From: Gammaproteobacteria bacterium
GTDB taxonomy: Bacteria; Pseudomonadota; Gammaproteobacteria; Pseudomonadales; Azotimanducaceae
NCBI GenBank assembly: GCA_002719135.1
Contig: PBGU01000024.1
Coordinates: 1 to 10,864 of the forward strand
Direction: 5' to 3'
Length of the DNA stretch: 10,864 bases
The notes beneath the pieces are model-generated. The model did not search any database. It worked only from the letters and a program-made list of their open reading frames with translations, and was not told the DNA's origin. The position numbers were made by a program, and so were the translations under genes. Each line of letters opens with the position of its first letter. Position 1 is the stretch's first letter. Of the stretch, positions 1-5,792 are shown piece by piece.

Positions 1-519
1 CTACGACCCAAAATGATCGAGATGGCGGCGGAATATGGTGACGGAGTGATCTTCAATCTTTGGCCAAGAAGCGCGTTACCGAAGATGATGGAACACGTGA
101 AAGTTGGAGCCGAGCGGGCAGGCAAGGATTGGCGCGACATTGAGATTGTTAATCGAGCCATGGTCCACGTGACGGACGATAAAGAAGAAGGACGCGCTCT
201 CTTCCGGTCACATTTTGCCCCCTATTTCTCAAACCCTGTGTACAACCGTTTTTTAGAATGGTGTGGGTATCCAGACGTCGCCGCCGAAATTCGGGAGGGA
301 TGGGCTGCGAGGGATCGCGAACGAACCACCGGGGCATTCACCAATGAAGTCATAGATGAAATTGGAGTCATTGGCTCTACAACGGAAGTCCAAGCGCGTA
401 TACGCGACGACGCAAACGCAGGGATCACAACGAGTATCGTGTCGCCGATAGGGCGAGTAGAACTCGATGTGGCGTACCAAACGTTTGAACCTTTTCGAGG
501 GGATCGATTCGAGCTTTGA
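1..519 (+). CDS. Luciferase-like (LLM class) F420/FMN-dependent oxidoreductase, C-terminal part
   Basis: This is the C-terminal half of a bacterial-luciferase-fold oxidoreductase. The frame is open to the left edge of the window (the first codons read L-R-P-K before the first Met at 13), so the gene starts upstream and the Met at 13 is internal. Visible family features are the 'AAEYGDGVIFN' strand-turn near the start, the helix with 'GAERAGKDWRDIEIV', and the late 'GVIGSTTEVQARIRDDANAGIT' segment. The last is typical of LLM proteins, where a strand is followed by an 'AGI/AGV' turn before the final beta strand. Such enzymes act in the cytoplasm and move hydride between reduced FMN or F420 and small organic substrates; the substrate cannot be read here. 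The same strand continues into a thioesterase, and a second LLM enzyme lies about 1.1 kb downstream. The family is clear, but cofactor and substrate are not. Confidence 0.85.
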   Translation, partial: LRPKMIEMAAEYGDGVIFNLWPRSALPKMMEHVKVGAERAGKDWRDIEIVNRAMVHVTDDKEEGRALFRSHFAPYFSNPVYNRFLEWCGYPDVAAEIREGWAARDRERTTGAFTNEVIDEIGVIGSTTEVQARIRDDANAGITTSIVSPIGRVELDVAYQTFEPFRGDRFEL

Positions 520-562
520 CGAACACGTCGCACGCGCACTAGTAACAAACTCTAGGTCTTTT

Positions 563-961
563 GTGTCAGAAAATCGAAACGATTTGATGGAGCTGCTTGG
601 CGGTGGAACGTTGGTGGAATACAGCGACCAAGCGCAAAAAGCAGTCATGCAATTTGATGCAAGACCTGAGTTTTGTCATAGCGATGGAAAGGTCGTTCAG
701 GGAGGTTTCGTGACGGCGTGGATGGACGCGGCGATGGCGCACGCGATACGACATGCGAGTCACGGCGAATTTAGCGCTGTAACCCTGGAGCTTAAAGTTA
801 CCTTTGTTTCCGCGACGGGGCCCGGGCGTGTGGTTGCGGAAGGGTGGGTCGTATCGATGGGTCAAACGGTCGCGTTTCTTGAAGGACAACTTTTTGATGG
901 TGCTGGAAATCTATTGGCGACCAGTTCTAGTACGGCGAAATTGGCGCGTGTTAACCCATGA
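563..961 (+). CDS. PaaI-type hotdog-fold thioesterase
   Basis: This is a cytoplasmic hotdog-fold acyl-CoA thioesterase of the PaaI/4HBT group, expected to hydrolyse an acyl- or aryl-CoA. Visible features are an N-terminal helix reading 'LMELLGGG', the core helix 'VVQGGFVTAWMDAAMAHA' in which the Asp of 'MDAAM' is the usual catalytic or water-positioning acid, and the later strands 'SAVTLELKVTFVSATGPG' and 'VVSMGQTVAFLEGQLFD'. The common 'HGG' is 'QGG', a variant seen in this superfamily. The start is uncertain. ATG at 467 gives 164 aa but overlaps the upstream gene by 53 bp. ATG at 587 cuts into the first helix. GTG at 563 gives 132 aa, near the normal family length, and has a weak 'TAGG' upstream, so I chose it. 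The 3' end overlaps the next gene by 4 bp (ATGA), suggesting translational coupling. Confidence 0.85.
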   Translation: MSENRNDLMELLGGGTLVEYSDQAQKAVMQFDARPEFCHSDGKVVQGGFVTAWMDAAMAHAIRHASHGEFSAVTLELKVTFVSATGPGRVVAEGWVVSMGQTVAFLEGQLFDGAGNLLATSSSTAKLARVNP

Positions 962-1584
962 CGACATTTTTTCTCGTCAGACACGGTGAGACCGAGTGGA
1001 ATGTAGAACGCCGTATCCAAGGCTGGGCGGACTCGCCGCTGACTTCGTTGGGTCTTGCGCAAGCGGAAGACCATGGGCAGTTATTAGGAAAGTTTGGTAT
1101 TGACCGAATTATCGCCTCGCCGCTAGGGAGGGCGATGCAAACGGTTGCACCTATCGTTCGGGAGACCAACGTTCCGGCCGAACACGATGTGCGCTTACGC
1201 GAAGTGTGCATGGGCGATTGGAGCGGCCGAACTTCCCAGGAACTTCAATCTCTATACTTGGACCAATGGCAGGCGCGCCAGGACGATCCCGAAGGATATT
1301 GTCCGCCCAATGGTGAAAGTCGTCTGGACGTCAAGAGGCGCGTGGCGCCCCTTGTTGCCGAATTAAACGATGCTTCGCATCAGGAGGTTGTGTTGGTGAG
1401 CCATGGCATCACCATTCGCATGCTCCTCGATCTACTGCTTGGTCTTTCAGACTACACTCGGCAGAAGTTGCGTGTGCCGAACGACGTTGTTTATTGCGTC
1501 GAGATGGGATCATCGGATCCGACCGTGATGCATTATGTAGGTGGCAAAGGTCCGTTCGAAGGTTTGTTTATTCCGCAACGCTAA
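958..1584 (+). CDS. Histidine phosphatase family protein (phosphoglycerate mutase-like)
   Basis: This 208-aa cytoplasmic protein belongs to the histidine phosphatase superfamily (GpmB/CobC-like branch). All four signature residues are present: the RHG motif with the phospho-accepting His at residue 9 ('LVRHGETEWN'), Arg58 in 'SPLGRAMQT', Glu82 in 'LREVCMGDWSG', and the second His at 149 in 'VVLVSHG'. Members either remove phosphate from small metabolites or act as phosphoglycerate mutases. The short length and lack of a mutase-type insertion favour a phosphatase, but the substrate is unknown. The start ATG at 958 overlaps the stop of the thioesterase (ATGA), so the two are probably co-translated. 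The stop TAA is followed directly by TAG. A role tied to the neighbouring CoA or F420-type enzymes is possible but not shown. Confidence 0.92.
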   Translation: MTTFFLVRHGETEWNVERRIQGWADSPLTSLGLAQAEDHGQLLGKFGIDRIIASPLGRAMQTVAPIVRETNVPAEHDVRLREVCMGDWSGRTSQELQSLYLDQWQARQDDPEGYCPPNGESRLDVKRRVAPLVAELNDASHQEVVLVSHGITIRMLLDLLLGLSDYTRQKLRVPNDVVYCVEMGSSDPTVMHYVGGKGPFEGLFIPQR

Positions 1585-1608
1585 TAGACAATCGAGAGTT
1601 CGCAAAAC

Positions 1609-1616
1609 GGGAGGAA
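1609..1616 (+). promoter_or_regulatory. Ribosome binding site GGGAGGAA
   Basis: A near-perfect Shine-Dalgarno sequence lies five bases before the ATG at 1622. It decides the start of the following oxidoreductase. The longer open frame back to 1541 would overlap the previous gene and lacks such a site. Confidence 0.8.
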
Positions 1617-1621
1617 ATGCG

Positions 1622-2629
1622 ATGAAAGTTGATGGTGGTGTCGGCTGGGATTTGGCGACGGTTGCGGCCCAAGCTCAAGAATTGGAAGAAATGGGGTATA
1701 GCGGTATCACGTCTGCCGAGACGTCGCACGATCCGTTTTTGCCGCTTGCGTTTGCAGCGCAACAAACGTCTCGCGTCGACCTTATCACAGGGATCGCCGT
1801 TGCATTTGCTCGGACGCCGATGATTCTTGCCAACATTGGCCATGATTTGAACGCTGCGTCGAACGGGCGCTTCGTGCTTGGCCTGGGTTCTCAAATACGC
1901 GCACATATCACCAAGCGTTTCAGTATGCCGTGGTCGAGTCCAGCAGCTCGAATGCGCGAGTTCATTCTTGCCTTGCGCGCGATCTGGGCCAACTGGTACC
2001 AGGGCGAGGCGCTCGAATTCACGGGAAAGTTTTATAACCATACATTGATGACACCCTTTTTCGCACCGACGAACACCGAACACGGTGCCCCACGCGTCTT
2101 TCTAGCGGCGGTCGGCCCTCTCATGACCGAGGTAGCAGGTGAGGTGGCCGACGGCATCATTGCGCATGCATTCACTACTGAAAAATACTTGCGCGAAGTG
2201 ACCATGCCGGCGCTCGAACGAGGTTGGGCCAAGGCGGGTAAAAAACGCGAAGACTTTGAGATTAGTTATCCATGCTTCGTAGTGACAGGCCGTGATGAAA
2301 AGGAACTCGAATCTGCCAGTGCGGCGACCAAGCAGCAGATTGCGTTTTATGGTTCGACGCCAGCCTATAAGCCTGTTTTGGACAGCATCGGGGTTGGTGA
2401 GCTTCAACCCGAGTTGAATGCAATGTCGAAGCAGGGGCGTTGGGTCGAAATGGGCGGCCTGATCACCGACGACATCATGAACTCGTTTGCAGTATCCGGC
2501 GACCCGGAAACGATAGCGGAACAGATACAAGCTCGCTACGGCGATATTGTGGACCGAACCTCAGCGGCTTATGCGCAACTACCAAAAGAGGATCGCATCA
2601 AGATCATTACCCAGTTAACGGGAACTTAA
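1622..2629 (+). CDS. LLM class F420-dependent oxidoreductase, TIGR03617 (MSMEG_2256-like) family
   Basis: This is a 335-aa luciferase-fold oxidoreductase of the TIGR03617 type. The N-terminus 'MKVDGGVGWDLATV' is characteristic of that family, as are 'SAETSHDPFLPL' (residues 31-42), 'AIAVAFART'-like text ('GIAVAFARTPM', 57-67), 'GRFVLGLGSQIRAHI' (82-96) and 'MPWSSPAARMREF' (102-114). The C-terminal half has 'EVADGIIAHAF' and 'VSGDPETIAEQI'. The family name implies coenzyme F420, but it is assigned mainly from mycobacterial genomics, and FMN use in a Gram-negative cannot be excluded. The start is set by a strong ribosome binding site at 1609-1616. The gene lies 37 bp after the histidine phosphatase and 80 bp before a PPOX-family protein on the same strand, so a shared transcript is likely. 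Length and motifs look intact. The substrate is unknown. Confidence 0.93.
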   Translation: MKVDGGVGWDLATVAAQAQELEEMGYSGITSAETSHDPFLPLAFAAQQTSRVDLITGIAVAFARTPMILANIGHDLNAASNGRFVLGLGSQIRAHITKRFSMPWSSPAARMREFILALRAIWANWYQGEALEFTGKFYNHTLMTPFFAPTNTEHGAPRVFLAAVGPLMTEVAGEVADGIIAHAFTTEKYLREVTMPALERGWAKAGKKREDFEISYPCFVVTGRDEKELESASAATKQQIAFYGSTPAYKPVLDSIGVGELQPELNAMSKQGRWVEMGGLITDDIMNSFAVSGDPETIAEQIQARYGDIVDRTSAAYAQLPKEDRIKIITQLTGT

Positions 2630-2696
2630 TTACGGATAATAGGTACGGACGGGATGAATTGATGCCTGGTTGCCGCGGTGTCTTTGTTAGCTGAGT

Positions 2697-2703
2697 GGGG
2701 GAG
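2697..2703 (+). promoter_or_regulatory. Ribosome binding site GGGGGAG
   Basis: This purine-rich site lies six bases before the ATG at 2710. It favours that ATG over the in-frame GTG at 2695, which would sit inside or before the site. Confidence 0.65.
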
Positions 2704-2709
2704 TTGTGC

Positions 2710-3195
2710 ATGGGGATATCTCGAAAACTGGCGCTAAGCCCATCTCAGGTGGACGACCTTATGACCACCCAATGGAATATGCGAATTGCATCGCAGGGCC
2801 CTCACACGAGGATCAACCTGACGCCGATGTGGTTTGGCTGGGCGGGCGGTCGCGTCTATTTTTTTGGACGAGGTCAAAAAATCGTGAACCTACGTCGGAA
2901 TCCCGGCTGCTCCGTAATCGTTGACCGCAATGAAGCGTTCCCGGAACTCCAAGCCGTCATGATTCAGGGTCAGGCCAGCGTCCTCGAAAATTCGGCGGAG
3001 GAAGACGGCGATCCGTTTCTGGCCGAGGCAAGAAAGCAGATGGGGAAAAAGTACAACGGTGGCCATGGGCGACCTGCTGTCGATGAGCCGCCACCCAACA
3101 ACGCGTCAGCGGCGGGAAAGGACCGGCGGGGGGGGGGAGTGGTCCCGGAAACTGTGGTGACATGGGACAATTACAAGTTGAAAGCATTGAGATGA
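2710..3195 (+). CDS. PPOX class F420/FMN-binding oxidoreductase
   Basis: This 161-aa protein has the split-barrel fold of pyridoxamine-5'-phosphate oxidase-like proteins, in the branch annotated as PPOX class F420-dependent. Visible features are the opening helix 'LSPSQVDDLMTT' (residues 9-20), the strand-turn 'INLTPMWFGWAGGRVYFF' (35-52), the cofactor-phosphate-binding 'GQKIVNLRRNPGCSVIVD' (55-72) with Lys57 and the Arg pair, 'MIQGQASV' (84-91), and the closing 'TVVTWDNYKL' (149-158). Relatives such as mycobacterial Rv1155 bind F420; other members bind FMN or heme. Residues 118-146 are Pro/Gly-rich, and a run of ten G encodes Arg140-Gly143 within them. In relatives I recall aromatic residues (RW-type) near this point, so local sequence error or a contingency tract is possible. 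The reading frame is consistent on both sides of the run. It probably shares a transcript with the LLM gene upstream. Confidence 0.85.
   Translation: MGISRKLALSPSQVDDLMTTQWNMRIASQGPHTRINLTPMWFGWAGGRVYFFGRGQKIVNLRRNPGCSVIVDRNEAFPELQAVMIQGQASVLENSAEEDGDPFLAEARKQMGKKYNGGHGRPAVDEPPPNNASAAGKDRRGGGVVPETVVTWDNYKLKALR
3128..3137 (+). repeat. Homopolymer of ten G inside the PPOX gene
   Basis: Ten consecutive G lie across codons 140-143 of the PPOX-family gene. Losing one G would end the protein at a TGA at 3158-3160, removing the conserved WDNYK end. Gaining one would replace that end and run on to a TAA at 3216-3218. Such tracts are prone to slippage in replication and to miscounting in sequencing. 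Confidence 0.9.
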
Positions 3196-3320
3196 TGGGC
3201 TCTTCGAAAACGATTTAAACCGGTTATCGTTATAAAATAGAATATTAAAGATACTTTTTATTCCCCATTAATAAACTTTCCACTAAAAATCCTCTTTTTC
3301 TTCATTTTTAGCCTGTTTTT

Positions 3321-3351
3321 TTGACTATTGCGTCCGCAGATGGGCTAGTCT
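3321..3351 (+). promoter_or_regulatory. Possible sigma70-type promoter for the lytic transglycosylase gene
   Basis: A good -35 hexamer (TTGACT, 3321-3326) follows an AT-rich stretch that could act as an UP element. The matching -10 is weak: GCTAGT at 3344-3349 with a 17-bp spacer, or TAGTCT at 3346-3351 with 19 bp. It points toward the gene starting at 3418. This is a sequence-pattern call only. Confidence 0.35.
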
Positions 3352-3354
3352 TCC

Positions 3355-3379
3355 CGGCCCTGTTCGTAATTTAGGGCCG
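3355..3379 (+). promoter_or_regulatory. Perfect 7-bp inverted repeat in the leader of the transglycosylase gene
   Basis: CGGCCCT (3355-3361) and AGGGCCG (3373-3379) form a GC-rich 7-bp stem with an 11-nt loop, about 40 bp before the start codon. No T run follows on either strand, so it is not a standard intrinsic terminator. It could be a leader hairpin or an operator near the transcription start. Confidence 0.45.
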
Positions 3380-3417
3380 TCGTCATCGCCACCAAGCCCA
3401 TCGACGATGCGGCATTG

Positions 3418-4023
3418 GTGCCGCGAAGACGCTCGTTTCTTGTGTCCAAAGCGATTGCTTGGGTCGGTTTGATACTCATGACGCTGGGGTTGTCGGTAGC
3501 GCTCGAGCCGGTGCCTGACCGATTCGTTATGAGGGTAGGAACTCCCCAAAGTGTGGTGAACTCGACACCCTGGAATGTTGAACGTGATCAATTTGCAGGC
3601 AAGCTTCACCGTAGTTTTGGGATTCGTTACGAGACGGCGGTGGAATTCTCCGGTTGGATCCTCGAAGCTGCGAAACGCCAACGGCTAAGTCCAGAATTGT
3701 TGGCAAGTCTTGTGTTAACCGAAAGTTCTTTTCGCAAACACGTGACTTCGTCGGTTGGGGCGATTGGACCCGCTCAGATACGCATGGAGTTTTGGCAGCA
3801 TTTTTGCGGAATCGTTGACCTTTCCGATCCCGAAGAAAATATCTATTGCGGTGCGCAAATTCTTGCTCATTACCAGGAAGTGTGCGGATCGGAAAGCTGC
3901 GCTCTAAAGTCTTACAACCTCGGATTCCGTAACCGCAATCGACAGGACTTCGCTCGAGCGGGCGAGCGCTACCTCCATAAAATCGATCGCCACCGCGAGG
4001 CGCTAATAGATAGCGCTATTTAA
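3418..4023 (+). CDS. Exported lytic transglycosylase (SLT domain)
   Basis: This 201-aa protein is a predicted periplasmic or membrane-anchored transglycosylase that cleaves the glycan strands of peptidoglycan. Residues 1-5 are basic (MPRRR), followed by a hydrophobic stretch at about 7-29, consistent with a signal peptide possibly cut after 'LSVA' or an N-terminal anchor. The SLT fold starts near residue 80 with 'ILEAAKRQRLSPELLASLVLTESSF'-type text: Glu102 in 'LTESSF' is the catalytic acid, and 'SSVGAIGPAQI' (111-121) is the usual 'AVGLMQ' segment. The Tyr-Asn at 166-167 is the conserved late motif. Four cysteines (130, 144, 156, 161) in the exported part could form disulfides. There is no ATG before the signal region: tandem TTG (3415) and GTG (3418) are the only plausible starts, and no clear ribosome binding site precedes them. 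Its stop overlaps the stop of the convergent phosphatase gene. Confidence 0.88.
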   Translation: MPRRRSFLVSKAIAWVGLILMTLGLSVALEPVPDRFVMRVGTPQSVVNSTPWNVERDQFAGKLHRSFGIRYETAVEFSGWILEAAKRQRLSPELLASLVLTESSFRKHVTSSVGAIGPAQIRMEFWQHFCGIVDLSDPEENIYCGAQILAHYQEVCGSESCALKSYNLGFRNRNRQDFARAGERYLHKIDRHREALIDSAI

Positions 4024-4643
4024 CCGCCGTCCGATCTCGACGCGGCCAGCTTATCCAGGAAGTCAATCACAACCTTTGGTCTCGTAACGTGCGTTGTGCA
4101 TAGCCCCGCTCGTTCCGCCCCGTTAATGTTTGCTTCGTTGTCGTCTAAGAATGCGATATCGGCTGGACGGTACCCCATATCGTTGGCAACCCATCGATAC
4201 GACTCAACGTTTGGCTTTCGGCGACCAATCGCGTAGGACAGATAGGTCTTTTGGAAAAAGCTATCCAGTTGCGGATGGTTAGTTCGAGCCGTTAACGCGG
4301 TCCAGTGGGTCTTGTTGGTGTTGCTGAAACAATACAGTGGCATTCGTTTTGCGAGCGCTGAGAGCCGGGGAAGTAGGTCTGAAAATGGTTGGCCAAGAAG
4401 CGCATTCCATCCGGTTTTCCAATCGCTCTGGGTGAGGGAAATTCCAAGCTGTTTTTGTAGATGGCTCGTGAATTCAATGAACTCCATCTCCCCTTTTTCG
4501 TGGGCTTTATAGGCCTCTTCGATTTTCCATCGGGCGGCCAAACTTGCCGGGGTCACGGCCGCAGCCTTACCCCAGTGTTCGAATACTCTCGATGGGGCGA
4601 GATCAATGAGCACGCCTCCAAGATCAAACAAAATCGCCTTCAT
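4020..4643 (-). CDS. HAD-family phosphatase, YihX-like
   Basis: This 207-aa cytoplasmic haloacid dehalogenase-superfamily hydrolase resembles E. coli YihX, an alpha-D-glucose-1-phosphate phosphatase. Motif I is 'ILFDLGGVLIDL' with the nucleophile Asp7, motif II is 'YCFSNTNKTHW' with Ser107, motif III is 'GRRKPNVESY' with Lys143, and motif IV is 'AFLDDNEANINGA' with Asp167-Asp168. The helical cap lies at about 15-90. The 'LGGV' version of motif I, lacking the second Asp of DxD, is shared with YihX-type proteins. ATG at 4643 is preferred because an AGG lies about seven bases before it; a TTG two codons further upstream is the alternative. The gene is 101 bp downstream of the aldose 1-epimerase on the same strand, which suits a sugar-phosphate substrate. 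Its TAA stop overlaps that of the convergent transglycosylase within TTAA at 4020-4023. Confidence 0.9.
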   Translation of the reverse strand: MKAILFDLGGVLIDLAPSRVFEHWGKAAAVTPASLAARWKIEEAYKAHEKGEMEFIEFTSHLQKQLGISLTQSDWKTGWNALLGQPFSDLLPRLSALAKRMPLYCFSNTNKTHWTALTARTNHPQLDSFFQKTYLSYAIGRRKPNVESYRWVANDMGYRPADIAFLDDNEANINGAERAGLCTTHVTRPKVVIDFLDKLAASRSDGG

Positions 4644-4744
4644 TCGCAACCTCGAAGTCTATGCGCGGAGAGCTGGGGTCAACACGAGAGCCCTTCTCGG
4701 CGACAAAATAGCCAGACCGTACTCCGAATAGGTGTTGGAACATT

Positions 4745-5737
4745 TCAATCGTTTATCCTCCCGAAGACAAATTCCGTTGTGGCCGTATAGATTTCGCCGG
4801 GCCTCAAGATTGGGTCAGGATAATTTTTTTGATTGGGTGCGTCAGGAAATTGTTGCGTTTCGAGACATATTCCTTGGTGCGGTTGATAGACGATTCCTTC
4901 CTTACCCTGAGCTCGAAGCGTGTTGGTCGTATACAGTTGCATGCTTGGCTGGTCGGTCCGCACGGTCAAAGAACGGCCTGAACAGGGGTCCATTACATGT
5001 GCTGCCTCTCGTAATCCCTGACCCGTGATGACGAAGGTGTGGTCAAATCCGCCCACAGGTTGTATTTGCTCGTGTGTGCTTCCGAGACGATCACCAATGC
5101 GCGTAGTATTTTGTAGATCGAATGGCGTGTTGGTAACGGATTCGATTCTTCCGAGTTGCGTTAGCTCCGCTGAAACGGGAAGGAAGGCGACAGCATTGAC
5201 GGAAATTTGGTGGTCGTCGATAGCACTGCCCTGGATGCCGCTTAGGTTGTAATAGTGGTGCGACGAAAGGCTGATGGGCGTCGGTTGTGTCGTGGTCGCT
5301 GAATAGCGGAGGCCCAAAGTCATTCCGTGCAAGGTGTATTCGGCAACCACGTTTAATTTCCCGGGGTAGCCACCCTCGCCAGCTGGACTGATGAGCTCAA
5401 AGCGCACGCCTTGATCAATTGCTCCGCTGCTCCACCTTCGAAGCCCGAACCCGTGTTTCCCGCCATGAAGGTGATGCGGAGGTAAATTGGCGTCAAGTTC
5501 GTACAAGATACCGTCGACTTGAAAACGGGCATCGGTAATGCGATTGGCGTAACGGCCGACCAGACAATTGAAGTGTGGATGTGGGCGTAAGTAATCTTCG
5601 GGTGTGGGACAACCCAGAAGGACGTCTGCCAATAAGCCCTGACGATCCGGCGTGAGGATTCGAGTTACGGTAGCGCCGTGATCGATGAGATCGACCTCCA
5701 TGCCGGAGTCGGAATCTTTGAGGTGGTACGACAGCAT
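4745..5737 (-). CDS. galM: Aldose 1-epimerase (galactose mutarotase)
   Basis: This 330-aa enzyme interconverts the alpha and beta anomers of aldohexoses such as glucose and galactose in the cytoplasm. Family motifs are all present: 'VGRYANRI' (60-67), 'LHGGKHGFGLRRW' (90-102) with a substrate-binding His91, 'SLSSHHYYNLSG' (156-167) aligning with the usual NHxYFNL so that His160 is the catalytic acid, 'GGFDHTF' (229-235) with Asp232, and 'GICLETQQFPDAPN' (289-302) with the catalytic base Glu293. Length is typical (about 330-350 aa). The ATG at 5737 has no strong ribosome binding site but gives the normal N-terminus 'GMEVDLIDHGATV' shortly afterwards. The gene is divergent from the acyltransferase gene with a 55-bp spacer and is followed by the HAD phosphatase. 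Cytoplasmic rather than exported, as no signal peptide is seen. Confidence 0.95.
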   Translation of the reverse strand: MLSYHLKDSDSGMEVDLIDHGATVTRILTPDRQGLLADVLLGCPTPEDYLRPHPHFNCLVGRYANRITDARFQVDGILYELDANLPPHHLHGGKHGFGLRRWSSGAIDQGVRFELISPAGEGGYPGKLNVVAEYTLHGMTLGLRYSATTTQPTPISLSSHHYYNLSGIQGSAIDDHQISVNAVAFLPVSAELTQLGRIESVTNTPFDLQNTTRIGDRLGSTHEQIQPVGGFDHTFVITGQGLREAAHVMDPCSGRSLTVRTDQPSMQLYTTNTLRAQGKEGIVYQPHQGICLETQQFPDAPNQKNYPDPILRPGEIYTATTEFVFGRIND

Positions 5738-5777
5738 TTGAATCGAGATTGTTCCGGTACACGTCGCTACTTTTCAA

Positions 5778-5783
5778 TAGAAT
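5778..5783 (+). promoter_or_regulatory. Possible -10 element TAGAAT
   Basis: TAGAAT matches the -10 consensus at five of six bases and lies ten bases before the proposed GTG at 5793. No good -35 sits at 16-18 bp (the nearest, TTGTTC at 5749-5754, is 23 bp away). If used, the transcript would begin almost at the start codon, making it nearly leaderless or implying a later start. Confidence 0.3.
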
Positions 5784-5792
5784 AACCCGGTT

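Larger units (their letters stand above)
3196..3417. other. AT-rich intergenic region
   Basis: This is the longest non-coding stretch in the window. Positions 3203-3325 are clearly richer in A and T than the flanking genes and contain several T runs (for example 3316-3322). Near its left end is an imperfect dyad: CGAT at 3211-3214 and ATCG at 3226-3229 around the palindrome AACCGGTT at 3218-3225. It lacks a loop and does not look like a terminator. The right half holds a possible promoter and a hairpin, listed separately. No open frame of coding character was seen. Confidence 0.7.

Noticed and set aside
253..648. Open frame of 131 codons on the - strand opposite the LLM and thioesterase genes
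   Set aside because: No recognisable motif is present, and both genes on the + strand carry clear family signatures.
1568..2083. Long open frame on the - strand (171 codons) opposite the TIGR03617 oxidoreductase
   Set aside because: It lies fully opposite a well-supported gene, the translation is rich in Arg and His without family resemblance, and no ribosome binding site was seen.
2957..3187. Proline-rich open frames on the - strand opposite the PPOX gene
   Set aside because: The prolines come from reading the G-rich PPOX sequence backwards; no domain is visible.
3211..3229. Imperfect dyad around AACCGGTT after the PPOX gene, considered as a terminator
   Set aside because: The centre has no loop, the outer arms are four bases with a bulge, and no T run follows directly.
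3325..3681. Open frame of 118 codons on the - strand across the transglycosylase leader
   Set aside because: It overlaps the signal-peptide region of a recognised gene, and its composition looks like a shadow of the other strand.
4656..4682. Possible - strand promoter (TTGACC ... TAGACT) before the HAD phosphatase gene
   Set aside because: The spacer is only 15 bp and the -10 is a partial match, too weak to list as a feature.
4685..4699. Small hairpin CGAGA/TCTCG between galM and the HAD phosphatase gene
   Set aside because: The stem is only five pairs and no T run follows on either strand, so it is not a convincing terminator.
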